From Actinomadura chibensis NBRC 106107 (GTDB lineage Bacteria; Actinomycetota; Actinomycetes; Streptosporangiales; Streptosporangiaceae), in contig NZ_BCQP01000036.1 of assembly GCF_001552135.1 (NCBI RefSeq), forward strand, positions 62,001-126,000: a stretch of DNA of 64,000 bases, given 5' to 3'. The position numbers and the translations under genes were made by a program. Below are positions 25,961 through 34,516 of the stretch, piece by piece (the first letter of the stretch is position 1; each line of letters opens with the position of its first letter). The notes below the pieces were generated by a model. The model did not search any database. It was not told where the DNA came from and saw only the letters and a list, made by a program, of their open reading frames with translations.

Positions 25961-26595
25961 TGGACACCGCGGTCACGGACCTGCTGCTGTCCACGACCCG
26001 CGCCGTCCGCCGCCGGCTCGACCTCGAACGGCCGGTGGAGCGCGAGGTGATCCTCGACTGCCTCCGCCTCGCGGTGCAGGCCCCCACGGGCGGCAACAAG
26101 CAGGCGTGGCGCTGGCTCGTCGTGGACGACCCTGAGGTGCGCGCGGCCGTCGCCGAGGTCTACGCGCGCCGCACCCTCGCGATCGTCGACCGGCGGTACC
26201 CGCACATCGAGGACGCGCAGACCAGGCGCGTCTACGACGGCGCCCGGTACCTCGCGACGGTGCTGGCGCGGGTCCCGGTGCTGATCGTGCCGTGCGTCGA
26301 GGGACGTCCCGACGCGCCGGGCGCGGCGCATCCCACCGCGTTCTACGGCTCGATCTTCCCGGCGATCTGGAGCCTGCAGCTCGCACTGCGGTCCCGCCGG
26401 ATGGGCTCGGTCCTGACGACGCCGTTCGTGGACGAGGACGAGCGCCTCTACACCGGGGCGCTGGGCCTGCCCGACACGATGACGCCCATCGCCCTGCTGC
26501 CCGTCGCCTACACGATCGGCGACGAGTTCAAGCCCGCCGACCGTCCGCCCGTCGAGACCATCACCCGCTGGAACCGGTGGACGGACCGGCGATGA
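25960..26595 (+). CDS. nitroreductase-family protein
   Basis: 211 residues. The FMN-binding start STTRAVRRRLDLERPVEREVILDCLRLAVQAPTGGNKQ is characteristic of the nitroreductase fold, where RxVR and the PTGGNKQ region contact flavin phosphate. The family reduces nitro groups, quinones or enoates with NAD(P)H, and some members dehydrogenate. Inside a beta-oxidation regulon it may act on an unsaturated or quinonoid intermediate. Overlaps both neighbours (TGATG upstream, ATGA downstream). Confidence 0.82.
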   Translation: MDTAVTDLLLSTTRAVRRRLDLERPVEREVILDCLRLAVQAPTGGNKQAWRWLVVDDPEVRAAVAEVYARRTLAIVDRRYPHIEDAQTRRVYDGARYLATVLARVPVLIVPCVEGRPDAPGAAHPTAFYGSIFPAIWSLQLALRSRRMGSVLTTPFVDEDERLYTGALGLPDTMTPIALLPVAYTIGDEFKPADRPPVETITRWNRWTDRR

Positions 26596-27122
26596 CGGCA
26601 CGCGATCTGCGGCTCCTGCTGGACGAGCGGGAGATCACCCGGCTCGTCCTGCGGTACGCGCACGGCGTCGACCGCGGCGACGTCGACATGGTCGAGTCCT
26701 GCTACCACCCGGGCGCCTACGACGACCACGGATTCGCCAGCGGGACGGTCGAGGAGTTCACGGCGCGGATGCGCCGGGGGCCGTCCGGGCCGGGCGTCCG
26801 GCACCACCTGATCGGGAACGTGCTGATCGAGGTGCGGGACGCGGCCGCCGTCTGCGAGGCGTACTTCCTCTGCTACATGGAGGACCTCGACGGCGCCGGG
26901 ACGGCCGCGCCCGCGGGCCTGTTCGCGGGCCGGTACGTCGACCGGCTGGAGAGGCGCGACGGCGGCTGGCGGATCCGGCACCGGATCTGCGTGCTGGACT
27001 GGAGCCGCCGGCTGGGCGAGGGAGCGCCCGCGCCGCGCGCGGACACGTTCGGCCACGGCCGCCGGGACGACCGCGACCCTGCCGCCGCCGCGTTCCGCGA
27101 ACTCGCCGCCGGGCGCCCGTAG
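26592..27122 (+). CDS. SnoaL/NTF2-like protein
   Basis: 176 residues from the ATG at 26592. The N-terminal helix LLLDEREITRLVLRYAHGVDRGD and the following CYHPGAYDDHG, then RYVDRLERRDGGWRIRHRI, match the SnoaL_4 cone-shaped fold, common in hydratases, dehydratases and isomerases of actinomycete catabolism and polyketide pathways. Asp of VDRGD and Asp-His of YDDHG are typical pocket residues. A role as an isomerase or dehydratase is possible but not proven. Last gene of its operon. Confidence 0.75.
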   Translation: MTARDLRLLLDEREITRLVLRYAHGVDRGDVDMVESCYHPGAYDDHGFASGTVEEFTARMRRGPSGPGVRHHLIGNVLIEVRDAAAVCEAYFLCYMEDLDGAGTAAPAGLFAGRYVDRLERRDGGWRIRHRICVLDWSRRLGEGAPAPRADTFGHGRRDDRDPAAAAFRELAAGRP

Positions 27123-27157
27123 CGCCCCGATCCGGCTCCGCTCCACTCTTCCAAAAT

Positions 27158-27178
27158 GAGCTACGCAGTAGTATGTTT
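27158..27178 (+). promoter_or_regulatory. TetR-type operator box E, upstream of the nine-gene operon
   Basis: CTAC-GCA-GTAG followed by TATGTTT. The left flank is GAG instead of AAC. TAGTAT at 27168-27173 fits a -10, about 95 bases before the TTG start of the CoA-transferase. The ATG at 27173 inside the box is not used as a start. Confidence 0.68.
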
Positions 27179-27268
27179 TCTGCTCAAGCCCGCAGGTGGG
27201 AGCCGGTACAGCGTAACCGGACCGTGCCACATCGGCGATCCGCGGTCCATCCGGAGAAAGGATCCGCC

Positions 27269-28465
27269 TTGACAGAACGGAGGGCTTTGGATGGCGTCGT
27301 CGTGCTCGACCTCAGCCAGGTGTACAACGGCCCGTACTGCACCCTGCTGCTGGCGCAGCTCGGCGCGGAGGTCATCAAGATCGAGCCGTTCGGCGGCGAG
27401 CCCGTCCGCTGGCGCGTCGTCGGGGAGCAGCAGACGACCGCGTTCGACCTGCTGAACGGCGGGAAGAAGAGCCTGCGGCTGAACCTGAAGGAGCCGCGCG
27501 GCCGGGACCTGTTCCTGCGCCTCGCCGCGCGGGCGGACGTCGTCGTGGAGAACTTCGCCCCCGGCACCCTGGACCGGCTGTCCCTCGGCTACGACGTCCT
27601 CGCGGCGGCCAACGAGCGGATCATCCTCGCGTCCGGACGCGGCTACGCCGCCACCACGCCGCAGGCCGGGCAGCGTGCCATGGACCTGACGATCCAGGCC
27701 GTGACCGGCGTGATGGCGACGACCGGGCAGCCCGACCAGCCGCCGACCAAGGCGGGCCCGGCGGTCGCCGACTTCTTCGGCGGCACCCACCTGATGGGCG
27801 CGGTCGCCGCGGCGCTCTACCAGCGCACGGTCACCGGCCGGGGCCAGCACGTCGAGGTCGCGATGCAGGACGCCGTCGTCCCGTCGCTCGCGTCCAGCAT
27901 CGCGGGCTACCTCGACAGCGGCGGGACGCTCCCGGAGCGGACCGGCAACCGGCACGGCGGCCTCGCCGTGTGCCCCTACAACGTCTACCCGGCGGCGGAC
28001 GGGTGGGTCGCCGTCCTGTGCATGACCGACGGGCACTGGCGGACGCTGTGCCACCTGATGGACCGCGCGGACCTCGCGGACGATCCCGCGTTCGCGTCGC
28101 CGCCCGCCCGCGTCGCGCAGATGGACGAGCTCGACGAGCTCGTCGCGGCGTGGACGGCGGACCTCACCCGCGACGACGTGGTCGACCGGCTGCAGGGCGC
28201 CGGAGTGCCGTGCGCCGCCGTGCGCGGCCTGGCCGACGTCATGTCCGGGCCGCTCGTCGGCGCCGACCGCATGATCCGGCCGGTGCGCGGCGCGGACGGC
28301 CGCCCGTCGTACGCCTTCGGCAGCCCGCTGCGCCTCGCGGACTCGGCGCCACCGCCCGCCGAGGGAGCGGCCGCTCTCGGCGAGCACACCGAGGACGTCC
28401 TCGCGGAGCGGCTCGGCCTGGACGCCGCCGAGATCCGGGAACTGCGCGCCGAGAACGTCGTCTAG
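27269..28465 (+). CDS. CaiB/BaiF family III CoA-transferase
   Basis: 398 residues from a TTG at 27269, preferred because GAGAAAGGA precedes it by 6 bases and the upstream in-frame ATG lies in operator box E. The N-terminus LDGVVVLDLSQVYNGPYCTLLLAQLGAEVIKIE and LRLNLKEPRGRDLFLRLA are family hallmarks; the likely catalytic Asp is in QRAMDLTIQ at about 139. It moves CoA between carboxylic acids without ATP. As no ligase is present in this regulon, it is the candidate activating enzyme for the imported acid. Confidence 0.88.
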   Translation: MTERRALDGVVVLDLSQVYNGPYCTLLLAQLGAEVIKIEPFGGEPVRWRVVGEQQTTAFDLLNGGKKSLRLNLKEPRGRDLFLRLAARADVVVENFAPGTLDRLSLGYDVLAAANERIILASGRGYAATTPQAGQRAMDLTIQAVTGVMATTGQPDQPPTKAGPAVADFFGGTHLMGAVAAALYQRTVTGRGQHVEVAMQDAVVPSLASSIAGYLDSGGTLPERTGNRHGGLAVCPYNVYPAADGWVAVLCMTDGHWRTLCHLMDRADLADDPAFASPPARVAQMDELDELVAAWTADLTRDDVVDRLQGAGVPCAAVRGLADVMSGPLVGADRMIRPVRGADGRPSYAFGSPLRLADSAPPPAEGAAALGEHTEDVLAERLGLDAAEIRELRAENVV

Positions 28466-28474
28466 GAGAAACTC

Positions 28475-28978
28475 ATGCCCGTTGACGAGACGCTGCTCGA
28501 CTCGATCCGGACCAATGTCGGCGCGGAGACCGTCCATTCGCTCGGACCGGTCACCGCCCTGACGATCCGGCGCTACGCCCGCGCCATCGGCGAATCGAAC
28601 CCCCTCTATTTCGACACGGAATTCGCCCGCGCCCGCGGGCACGCGGAGATCGTCGCGCCGCCCAACCTGGTCACGGCGATCACCTGCTGGGACGAGGGCC
28701 CCGCGGCCGAGGGCCTCCGCGAGGACGGCACGCCGCTCGTGATGCAGCTGGAGGGCCTGCCGACCAGCGGCGTCCGGGTGATGGGCGGCGGCGAGGACAT
28801 GGAGTTCCACGCGCCCATCACGGCCGGGACGACCGTGGTGGAGCGCTCCACGATGCTCGACGCCGAACTGCGGCAGGGGCGGACGGGCCCGTTCATCGTC
28901 GTCCGCTACCGGCACGAGTTCGTCGACGGCGACGGAGTCCTCTTGGTGACCTCGACACGGAAGGTGCTGGTCCGATGA
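28475..28978 (+). CDS. hotdog dehydratase subunit (FAS1-type MaoC N-terminal domain)
   Basis: 167 residues with an AGGAGAAACTC ribosome site. The pattern TALTIRRYARAIGESNPLYFD followed by IVAPPNLVTAI is the FAS1-type N-terminal dehydratase domain. Such domains pair with a MaoC partner to make a two-subunit hydratase, as in HadAB or ChsH1/ChsH2. The next gene overlaps by 4 bases and is a hotdog protein with the complementary motif, so a heterodimeric enoyl-CoA hydratase is likely. Confidence 0.8.
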   Translation: MPVDETLLDSIRTNVGAETVHSLGPVTALTIRRYARAIGESNPLYFDTEFARARGHAEIVAPPNLVTAITCWDEGPAAEGLREDGTPLVMQLEGLPTSGVRVMGGGEDMEFHAPITAGTTVVERSTMLDAELRQGRTGPFIVVRYRHEFVDGDGVLLVTSTRKVLVR

Positions 28979-29442
28979 TGAGCGGTTCGACCCCCGCCAC
29001 CGGAACCGCCACAGGCCGGGAACCGCGGTTCGGCGACGTCCGCGTCGGCGACCGGCTGCCGGAGATGCGCCGCGTTCCGACCAGGCTGCAGCTCTTCAGA
29101 TACAGCGCGGTGACGTGGAACACCCACCGCATCCATTTCGACCCCGACTACGCCGCGCAGGAGGGATATCCGGACGTCCTCGTCCAGTCCCATCTGCACG
29201 GCGCCTTCCTGGTGACGCTGTGCACGGAGTGGATGGGCGCGTCCGGGCGGCTGACCAGGCTCGGGGTCTCGGTCCGGCGCTACGCGGTGCCCGGCGACGT
29301 CCTCGTCTGCGGGGGCGTGGTCACGGGCGTGGAGCGGGCGGACGAAACACACGGGCTCGTCCATCTCGACGTGACCGAGACCCGCGAGTCCGACGGGGCG
29401 GTATGCGCCGCCGCGACCGCCACGATCGCGCTGCCGCTGTGA
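28975..29442 (+). CDS. hotdog dehydratase subunit (MaoC / mesaconyl-CoA hydratase-like)
   Basis: 155 residues. The motif AVTWNTHRIHFDPDYAAQEGYPDVLVQ is close to the C-terminal half of mesaconyl-C4-CoA hydratase (Htd2-like) proteins, with the catalytic His-Asp of HRIHFDPDY. It overlaps the previous hotdog gene and most likely provides the active site of that heterodimer. Proposed reaction: hydration of an enoyl-CoA made by the acyl-CoA dehydrogenase at 31598. Confidence 0.8.
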   Translation: MMSGSTPATGTATGREPRFGDVRVGDRLPEMRRVPTRLQLFRYSAVTWNTHRIHFDPDYAAQEGYPDVLVQSHLHGAFLVTLCTEWMGASGRLTRLGVSVRRYAVPGDVLVCGGVVTGVERADETHGLVHLDVTETRESDGAVCAAATATIALPL

Positions 29443-29456
29443 ACGGGGAACGGGAG

Positions 29457-31253
29457 ATGGGGAGAATGCCGGCGACACGCGACGTCCTGCGGATCGGAAA
29501 CTGCTCGGGATACTACGGAGACCGTTTCGCCGCGGCCAGGGAAATGGTCGAGGGAGGCCCGCTCGACGTCCTGACCGGCGACTACCTCGCCGAGCTGACC
29601 ATGCTGATCCTGTGGAAGGCGCGGCGGCGCGACCCGTCCGGCGGCTACGCGACGACGTTCCTGGCGCAGATGGAGCAGGTGCTCGGCACCTGCCTGGACC
29701 GCGGCATCAAGGTCGTCACCAACGCGGGCGGGCTCAACCCGGGCGGTCTCGCGGCCGAACTCGGGCGGCTCGCGGAACGGCTCGGGCTCCGGCCGAGCAT
29801 CGCCCATATCGAAGGCGACGACCTCCTCGACCGCATTCCCGGGCTTCAGCGGGACGGCCATTCCCTGGCGCACCTCGGTTCGGGGAAGACCCTCGCCGAG
29901 GCCGCCGTCGAGCCCGTGACCGCCAACGCCTACCTGGGCGGCTGGGGCATCGCCGAGGCGCTGGGCGCCGGCGCCGACATCGTGGTGTGCCCGCGGGTGA
30001 CCGACGCCTCGCTCGTCGTCGGCCCGGCCGCCTGGGCGTTCGGCTGGCGGCCGGACGACTGGGACCGGCTCGCCGGCGCGGTCGTCGCCGGGCACGTCCT
30101 CGAATGCGGCCCGCAGGCCACCGGCGGCAACTTCGCGTTCTTCACCGAGCTGCCGGACGGCGGGCGGCCCGGCTACCCGATCGCCGAGATCGCCGCGGAC
30201 GGCTCGTCGGTGATCACCAAGCACGCGGGGACGGGCGGCGCGGTCACGGTTGAGACGGTCACCGCGCAGATCCTCTACGAGATCGGCGCGCCCGACTACC
30301 TCAACCCGGACGTCGTCACGCGGTTCGACACCGTCGAGCTGTCCGGCGATGGCCCCGACCGCGTGCGGATCAGCGGCGTGCGCGGCCGTCCCGCGCCCGA
30401 CACCGCCAAGGTCTGCCTCAACTACCAGGGCGGCTACCGCAACAGCGCCACGTTCATCCTCACCGGGCTGGACATCGAGGCCAAGGCCGACCAGGCCGCC
30501 CGCCTCCTGCTGGACGGCGGCCTCGGCGGGGCGGACGCGTTCGCCGAGACGGACGTGCGGCTGCTGCGCACGGACGTCCCGGACGCGCCGGAGAACGTCC
30601 AGGCCGAGGCCCGGCTCCGGATCACGGTGAAGGACGCCGACGAGCGCAAGGTCGGGCGCCGCTTCTTCAACGCCGTCGCGGAGTTCGGCCTGGCCAGCTA
30701 CCCCGGCATGTACCTGGAGCGGGCCGACCGGGCGGCGAGCGCCTACGGCGTCTACTGGCCCGCCCTGGTGCCGGTCGGCGTGCTCCGTCCCGAGGTCGTC
30801 TTCCAGGACGGCCGGCGCCTGCCGGTGCCGCACCCGCCGACCGAGCGCCACGTCCCGCGCCCCGCCGAGCCGCCCCGCCGGAGGCCCGCGCCGGGCGGCG
30901 ACACCGTCCGCGCGCCGCTCGGGCTGCTGATCGGCGCGCGGTCCGGCGACAAGGGCGGCGACGCCAACGTCGGCCTCTGGGCCCGCACCGACGGGGCGTT
31001 CGCATGGCTTCGCGAGCACCTCGACGTCGACCTCTTCCGCGAGCTGCTCGCCGAGGCCGTAGGGCTGGACGTCGAGCGGTACGAACTGCCCAATCTCCGG
31101 GCCGTCAACTTCGTCGTGCGCGGCCTGCTGGACGACGGCGTCGCCGCGACGACCCGTCCCGATCCGCAGGCGAAAGGACTGGGTGAATACGTGCGTTCAC
31201 GATTCGTGGACATCCCGCGAGCACTTCTGAAAGAGGCGGTGGCGGCCGGATGA
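29457..31253 (+). CDS. AtuA-family (acyclic terpene utilisation, DUF1446) protein with fused C-terminal domain
   Basis: 598 residues from ATG 29457; ATG 29466 or GTG 29439 are also possible. The N-terminal 450 residues are the DUF1446/AtuA domain: LRIGNCSGYYGDR, DYLAELTMLILWK, TNAGGLNPGG, VCPRVTDASLVVGPAAW. The last 110 residues form the small AtuA-like domain (GARSGDKGGDANVGLWAR, NLRAVNFVVRGLL), which is a separate gene in some organisms. AtuA is required for citronellol/geraniol catabolism in Pseudomonas, but its reaction is unknown to me. It links this operon to CoA-bound branched acids without proving a terpene substrate. Confidence 0.88.
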   Translation: MGRMPATRDVLRIGNCSGYYGDRFAAAREMVEGGPLDVLTGDYLAELTMLILWKARRRDPSGGYATTFLAQMEQVLGTCLDRGIKVVTNAGGLNPGGLAAELGRLAERLGLRPSIAHIEGDDLLDRIPGLQRDGHSLAHLGSGKTLAEAAVEPVTANAYLGGWGIAEALGAGADIVVCPRVTDASLVVGPAAWAFGWRPDDWDRLAGAVVAGHVLECGPQATGGNFAFFTELPDGGRPGYPIAEIAADGSSVITKHAGTGGAVTVETVTAQILYEIGAPDYLNPDVVTRFDTVELSGDGPDRVRISGVRGRPAPDTAKVCLNYQGGYRNSATFILTGLDIEAKADQAARLLLDGGLGGADAFAETDVRLLRTDVPDAPENVQAEARLRITVKDADERKVGRRFFNAVAEFGLASYPGMYLERADRAASAYGVYWPALVPVGVLRPEVVFQDGRRLPVPHPPTERHVPRPAEPPRRRPAPGGDTVRAPLGLLIGARSGDKGGDANVGLWARTDGAFAWLREHLDVDLFRELLAEAVGLDVERYELPNLRAVNFVVRGLLDDGVAATTRPDPQAKGLGEYVRSRFVDIPRALLKEAVAAG

Positions 31254-31576
31254 GCGTGTCCATGACCAAGCCCTGGACGCCGCTCACGGCCGAGAACCTG
31301 GCCCTTGTGCCCGGCTCGGTCGGCGTCTTCGAGATCGCGGACGGCGGCGGCGTCATCGCCATCGACTACGCGGGCGGCAACAGCCTGTTCGGCCTCCGCG
31401 GAGCGCTTCAAGAATGGCTCCGCGACGGACAGGAATTGTCCTTCCGATACGAGCGGACAAACGCCTACCTCTCCCGCTACCGGGAGCTCGTGCAGGTGTT
31501 CGCCAACGAATTCGGTGCGGTTCCCCGGAACCTCGCGGGCGCCGACGCGCCGACCGGACGCATCCGGCCGAACTGA
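31250..31576 (+). CDS. small protein, possible degenerate GIY-YIG-like fold
   Basis: 108 residues, overlapping the AtuA gene by ATGA. The layout GSVGVFEIADGGGVIAIDYAGGNSLFGLRGALQEWL, followed by a basic RYERTNAYLSRYRELVQVFANEFG, recalls the GIY-YIG fold (first strand GVF for GIY, second strand around IDYAGG for YIG). The catalytic Arg/Tyr/Glu set is not clearly present. It is probably not a nuclease and may be an accessory or scaffold protein. The fold call is inference. Confidence 0.55.
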   Translation: MSVSMTKPWTPLTAENLALVPGSVGVFEIADGGGVIAIDYAGGNSLFGLRGALQEWLRDGQELSFRYERTNAYLSRYRELVQVFANEFGAVPRNLAGADAPTGRIRPN

Positions 31577-31597
31577 GACCGAGGGAGCAGAGCAGAC

Positions 31598-32782
31598 ATG
31601 GGATTCGCCGTCACCGAGACGCAGCGGACGCTGATCGACAACGTCCGGCGCTTCGTGCGCACCGAGATCGTCCCGCTGGAGTACGACCTCGACCCGGACG
31701 AGAGCGAGCTGAGCGCGCCCGTCCTCGCCGGGCTCGTCGCCAAGACGAAGCAGATGGGCCTGTACAACCTCGACGTCCCCGAGGAGTTCGGCGGGGTCGG
31801 CGCGGACACCGTGACGCGGACGCTGCTGGCCATGGAGATGTCGCAGCACCGCGCCGGCCTGTACTCGCCGTGCTACGGCGCGTTCGGCCAGCCGGACATG
31901 GCGCAGCTCTACGAGGCGACCGACGAGCAGAAGGAGCGCTACCTCCACCCGATCCTGCGCGGTGAGAAGCGGTCGTTCTTCGCGCTGACCGAGCCGTCCG
32001 GCGGGAGCGACCCGGCCCGGTCGATCCAGACCCGGGCGAAGCGGGACGGCTCGGACTGGATCATCAACGGCAACAAGACGTTCATCAGCGGCGCCGACTC
32101 GGCCGACTTCGGGCTGGTCTTCGCGCGCACCGGCGACCAGGGCTCGGGACGCGACGGCATCACCTGCTTCATCGTGGACGCCGACACCCCCGGCCTCACC
32201 GTGCGGCGCGTGATCCACACCCTCCGCTCGGGCCACTACCCGACCGAGCTGGCGTTCGAGGACGTCCGGGTGCCCGCGAGCGCGGTGCTCGGCGAGGTCG
32301 GCCAGGGCTTCGCGATGGCCACCGAGCGGCTCACGAAGAACCGCATCCCCTACGCGGCGGGCTGCCTCGGCGTGGCGATGATGGCGCACCGCATGGCCGT
32401 CGAGTACGCGGGGACCCGCTCGGTCTTCGGCGCGAAGCTCGCCGACCACGAGGGCATCCAGTGGATGCTCGTCGACAGCGAGATGGAGCTGCGGAGCGCG
32501 GCGGCCCTGACACTGGACGCCGCCGAGCGCGCCGACAGCGGCCGCCCGTTCCGCACCGAGGTCGCCATCGCCAAGATCGTCGCCACCGAGACGGCGGGCC
32601 GGGTGGTGGACCGCGCCATCCAGATCCACGGCGGGTACGGCGTCACGAAGGACCTCCCGCTGGAGCGCTGGTACCGCGAGCTGCGGATCCGCCGGATCGG
32701 CGAGGGCTCCACCGAGACCCAGAAGATGATCGTCAGCCGGGACATGCTCAAGGGCCGCTACACGAGCTGGATCGACCGGTGA
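31598..32782 (+). CDS. acyl-CoA dehydrogenase
   Basis: 394 residues. FALTEPSGGSDPARSIQTRA at about 127 and NKTFISGADSADFGLVFA at about 155 are the flavin and acyl contacts. The C-terminal RIGEGSTETQKMIVSRDML holds the likely catalytic Glu in GEGSTE. A GAGGGAGC ribosome site precedes the ATG. It would supply the enoyl-CoA for the heterodimeric hotdog hydratase upstream. Substrate unknown, but the operon context (CoA-transferase, AtuA, thiolase) implies a branched or unusual acid. Confidence 0.87.
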   Translation: MGFAVTETQRTLIDNVRRFVRTEIVPLEYDLDPDESELSAPVLAGLVAKTKQMGLYNLDVPEEFGGVGADTVTRTLLAMEMSQHRAGLYSPCYGAFGQPDMAQLYEATDEQKERYLHPILRGEKRSFFALTEPSGGSDPARSIQTRAKRDGSDWIINGNKTFISGADSADFGLVFARTGDQGSGRDGITCFIVDADTPGLTVRRVIHTLRSGHYPTELAFEDVRVPASAVLGEVGQGFAMATERLTKNRIPYAAGCLGVAMMAHRMAVEYAGTRSVFGAKLADHEGIQWMLVDSEMELRSAAALTLDAAERADSGRPFRTEVAIAKIVATETAGRVVDRAIQIHGGYGVTKDLPLERWYRELRIRRIGEGSTETQKMIVSRDMLKGRYTSWIDR

Positions 32783-32825
32783 CCTCGGGAAGCCGCCCGT
32801 CCCGCCGCGATCGGTCCGGTGCGCG

Positions 32826-34436
32826 ATGACGCCGGACGAGCGGCGGGTGCGCACCCTGCTGGACATCGCCGGGCTGACGGTGGGCGCCGACGAGCTGTCC
32901 GCCTTCGCCCGCGACTACCGGACGATGCGGGAGCAGGCCGAGCAGGTCCGGCGGACCGGCGCCGACGGCGTCGCCCGCGACGGCTCGACGCCGTCGGCGT
33001 TCAAGGCGGTCGCGGCCGGCCGGAAGCGTCCGTCGGCCACCGGCCGGACGATCGCGGACGCCGCGGCCGCCCTCCGCGACGGGACGACCTCCTCGGTCGC
33101 GCTCACCGGCGACGTGCTCGCGCGCATCGACCGCCTCGACGCGGGGCTCGGCGCGTACGTGAGCGTGTTCGGCGACGCCGCGCTGGAGGCGGCCGAGCGC
33201 GCCGACCGCGACCTCGCCGCCGGACGGGACCGCGGCCCGCTGCACGGCATCCCCCTCGCCGTCAAGGACGTGATCGCCGCGGCCGAGGGCCCCACCCGGG
33301 CGAACAGCCTGGTCAGGCCCCGGCACTGGCGGTGCGACGGGGACGCCGCCGCCGTCGCGCGGCTGCGCGAGGCGGGCGCGGTCGTCGTCGGCAAGACGAC
33401 GACGAACGAGTTCGCGCTCGGCCTGAACGACCCGGCCACCGGCTTCCCGATGCCGCGGAACGCGTGGGCCGCCGACCGCTACGCGGGCGGGTCGAGCTCC
33501 GGCGCGGCCATCGCGGTCGCGGCGGGCCTCGCGCTCGGCGGGCTCGGCACCGACACCGCGGGCTCGATCCGGCACCCGTCCGCGCTGAACGGCGTGACCG
33601 GCCTCAAGACGACGCACGGGCGCGTCCCGGCCACCGGGACGGTGCCGCTGTCGCCGAGCCTCGACACCGTCGGGCCCGTCGCCCGGTCCGCGTGGGACTG
33701 CGCGCTGCTCCTCCAGGTGATCGCCGGGCACGACCCGGACGACGCCGGGTCGAGCGCGCGGCCCGTCCCGCGCTACCTCGACGCGCTGGACGGCTCCGTC
33801 CGCGGCCTCCGGATCGGCTGGCCGAAGCGCTACTTCTTCGACAGCGGCAACGTCGCCGACCCGGTGCGGACGAGCGTGGCCGCGGCCCTCGCCGCGCTGC
33901 GCGACGCGGGCGCCGACGTGGTGGAGGTGAGCCTGCCCAACGCCGACATGGCGCGGGTCGCCAGCCACATCGTCCTGCTCACCGAGGCGTTCGCCTACCA
34001 CCGGGACGACCTCGCCGCCCACTGGGCCGAGTACGGGCGCTACGTCCGCGGCCTGCTCGCCAAGGGGGCGCTGTACGGCGCCGCGGACTACGTCCAGGCG
34101 AAGAAGGTCGCCGCCGCGTTCCACCGCGAGGCGTCGGCGGCGATGCGCGACTGCGACGTGCTGGTCACGCCGACGATGCCGACCGGCGCGCGGCTGCTCA
34201 GGGAGACCGACCCGGCGATGATGGACCGCTGGTCCAGCGCGTCGTTCACCTCGCAGTGGAACCTGACCGGGCATCCCGCGTGCGCCGTCCCCGTCGGGTT
34301 CGACGGGGCCGGCATGCCCGTCTCCATGCAGATCGTCGGGAGACCGTTCGACGAGGCCGCCGTCCTGCGCGTGGCGGACGCCTACCAGCGGATGACCGAC
34401 GTCCACCTCGCGGCCCCGGCGCTTGCCGAGGGCTAG
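32826..34436 (+). CDS. amidase (amidase signature family)
   Basis: 536 residues with an N-terminal extension of about 70 before the core. The Ser-cisSer-Lys triad is visible: Lys at about 147 in GIPLAVKDVI, cis-Ser in GGSSSGAAIAVA at about 223, and Ser in GTDTAGSIRHPSALNGV at about 246. It hydrolyses a carboxamide to acid and ammonia. In this regulon it may release the acid that is then CoA-activated, or open a cyclic amide with the cyclase-type hydrolase that follows. Inside the box-E operon, 43 bases after the acyl-CoA dehydrogenase. Confidence 0.87.
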   Translation: MTPDERRVRTLLDIAGLTVGADELSAFARDYRTMREQAEQVRRTGADGVARDGSTPSAFKAVAAGRKRPSATGRTIADAAAALRDGTTSSVALTGDVLARIDRLDAGLGAYVSVFGDAALEAAERADRDLAAGRDRGPLHGIPLAVKDVIAAAEGPTRANSLVRPRHWRCDGDAAAVARLREAGAVVVGKTTTNEFALGLNDPATGFPMPRNAWAADRYAGGSSSGAAIAVAAGLALGGLGTDTAGSIRHPSALNGVTGLKTTHGRVPATGTVPLSPSLDTVGPVARSAWDCALLLQVIAGHDPDDAGSSARPVPRYLDALDGSVRGLRIGWPKRYFFDSGNVADPVRTSVAAALAALRDAGADVVEVSLPNADMARVASHIVLLTEAFAYHRDDLAAHWAEYGRYVRGLLAKGALYGAADYVQAKKVAAAFHREASAAMRDCDVLVTPTMPTGARLLRETDPAMMDRWSSASFTSQWNLTGHPACAVPVGFDGAGMPVSMQIVGRPFDEAAVLRVADAYQRMTDVHLAAPALAEG

Positions 34437-34516
34437 CCCGTTCCACCACACCGCAACCCACCCCACGCGGGCGCGGCGACAGCCGCCGCCCGCCACCCCC
34501 GCAGAAGGAGACCCCC

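Noticed and set aside
27173..27268. ATG at 27173 as start of the CoA-transferase
   Set aside because: It falls inside operator box E, and the encoded 32 residues do not resemble the family; TTG 27269 has a ribosome site.
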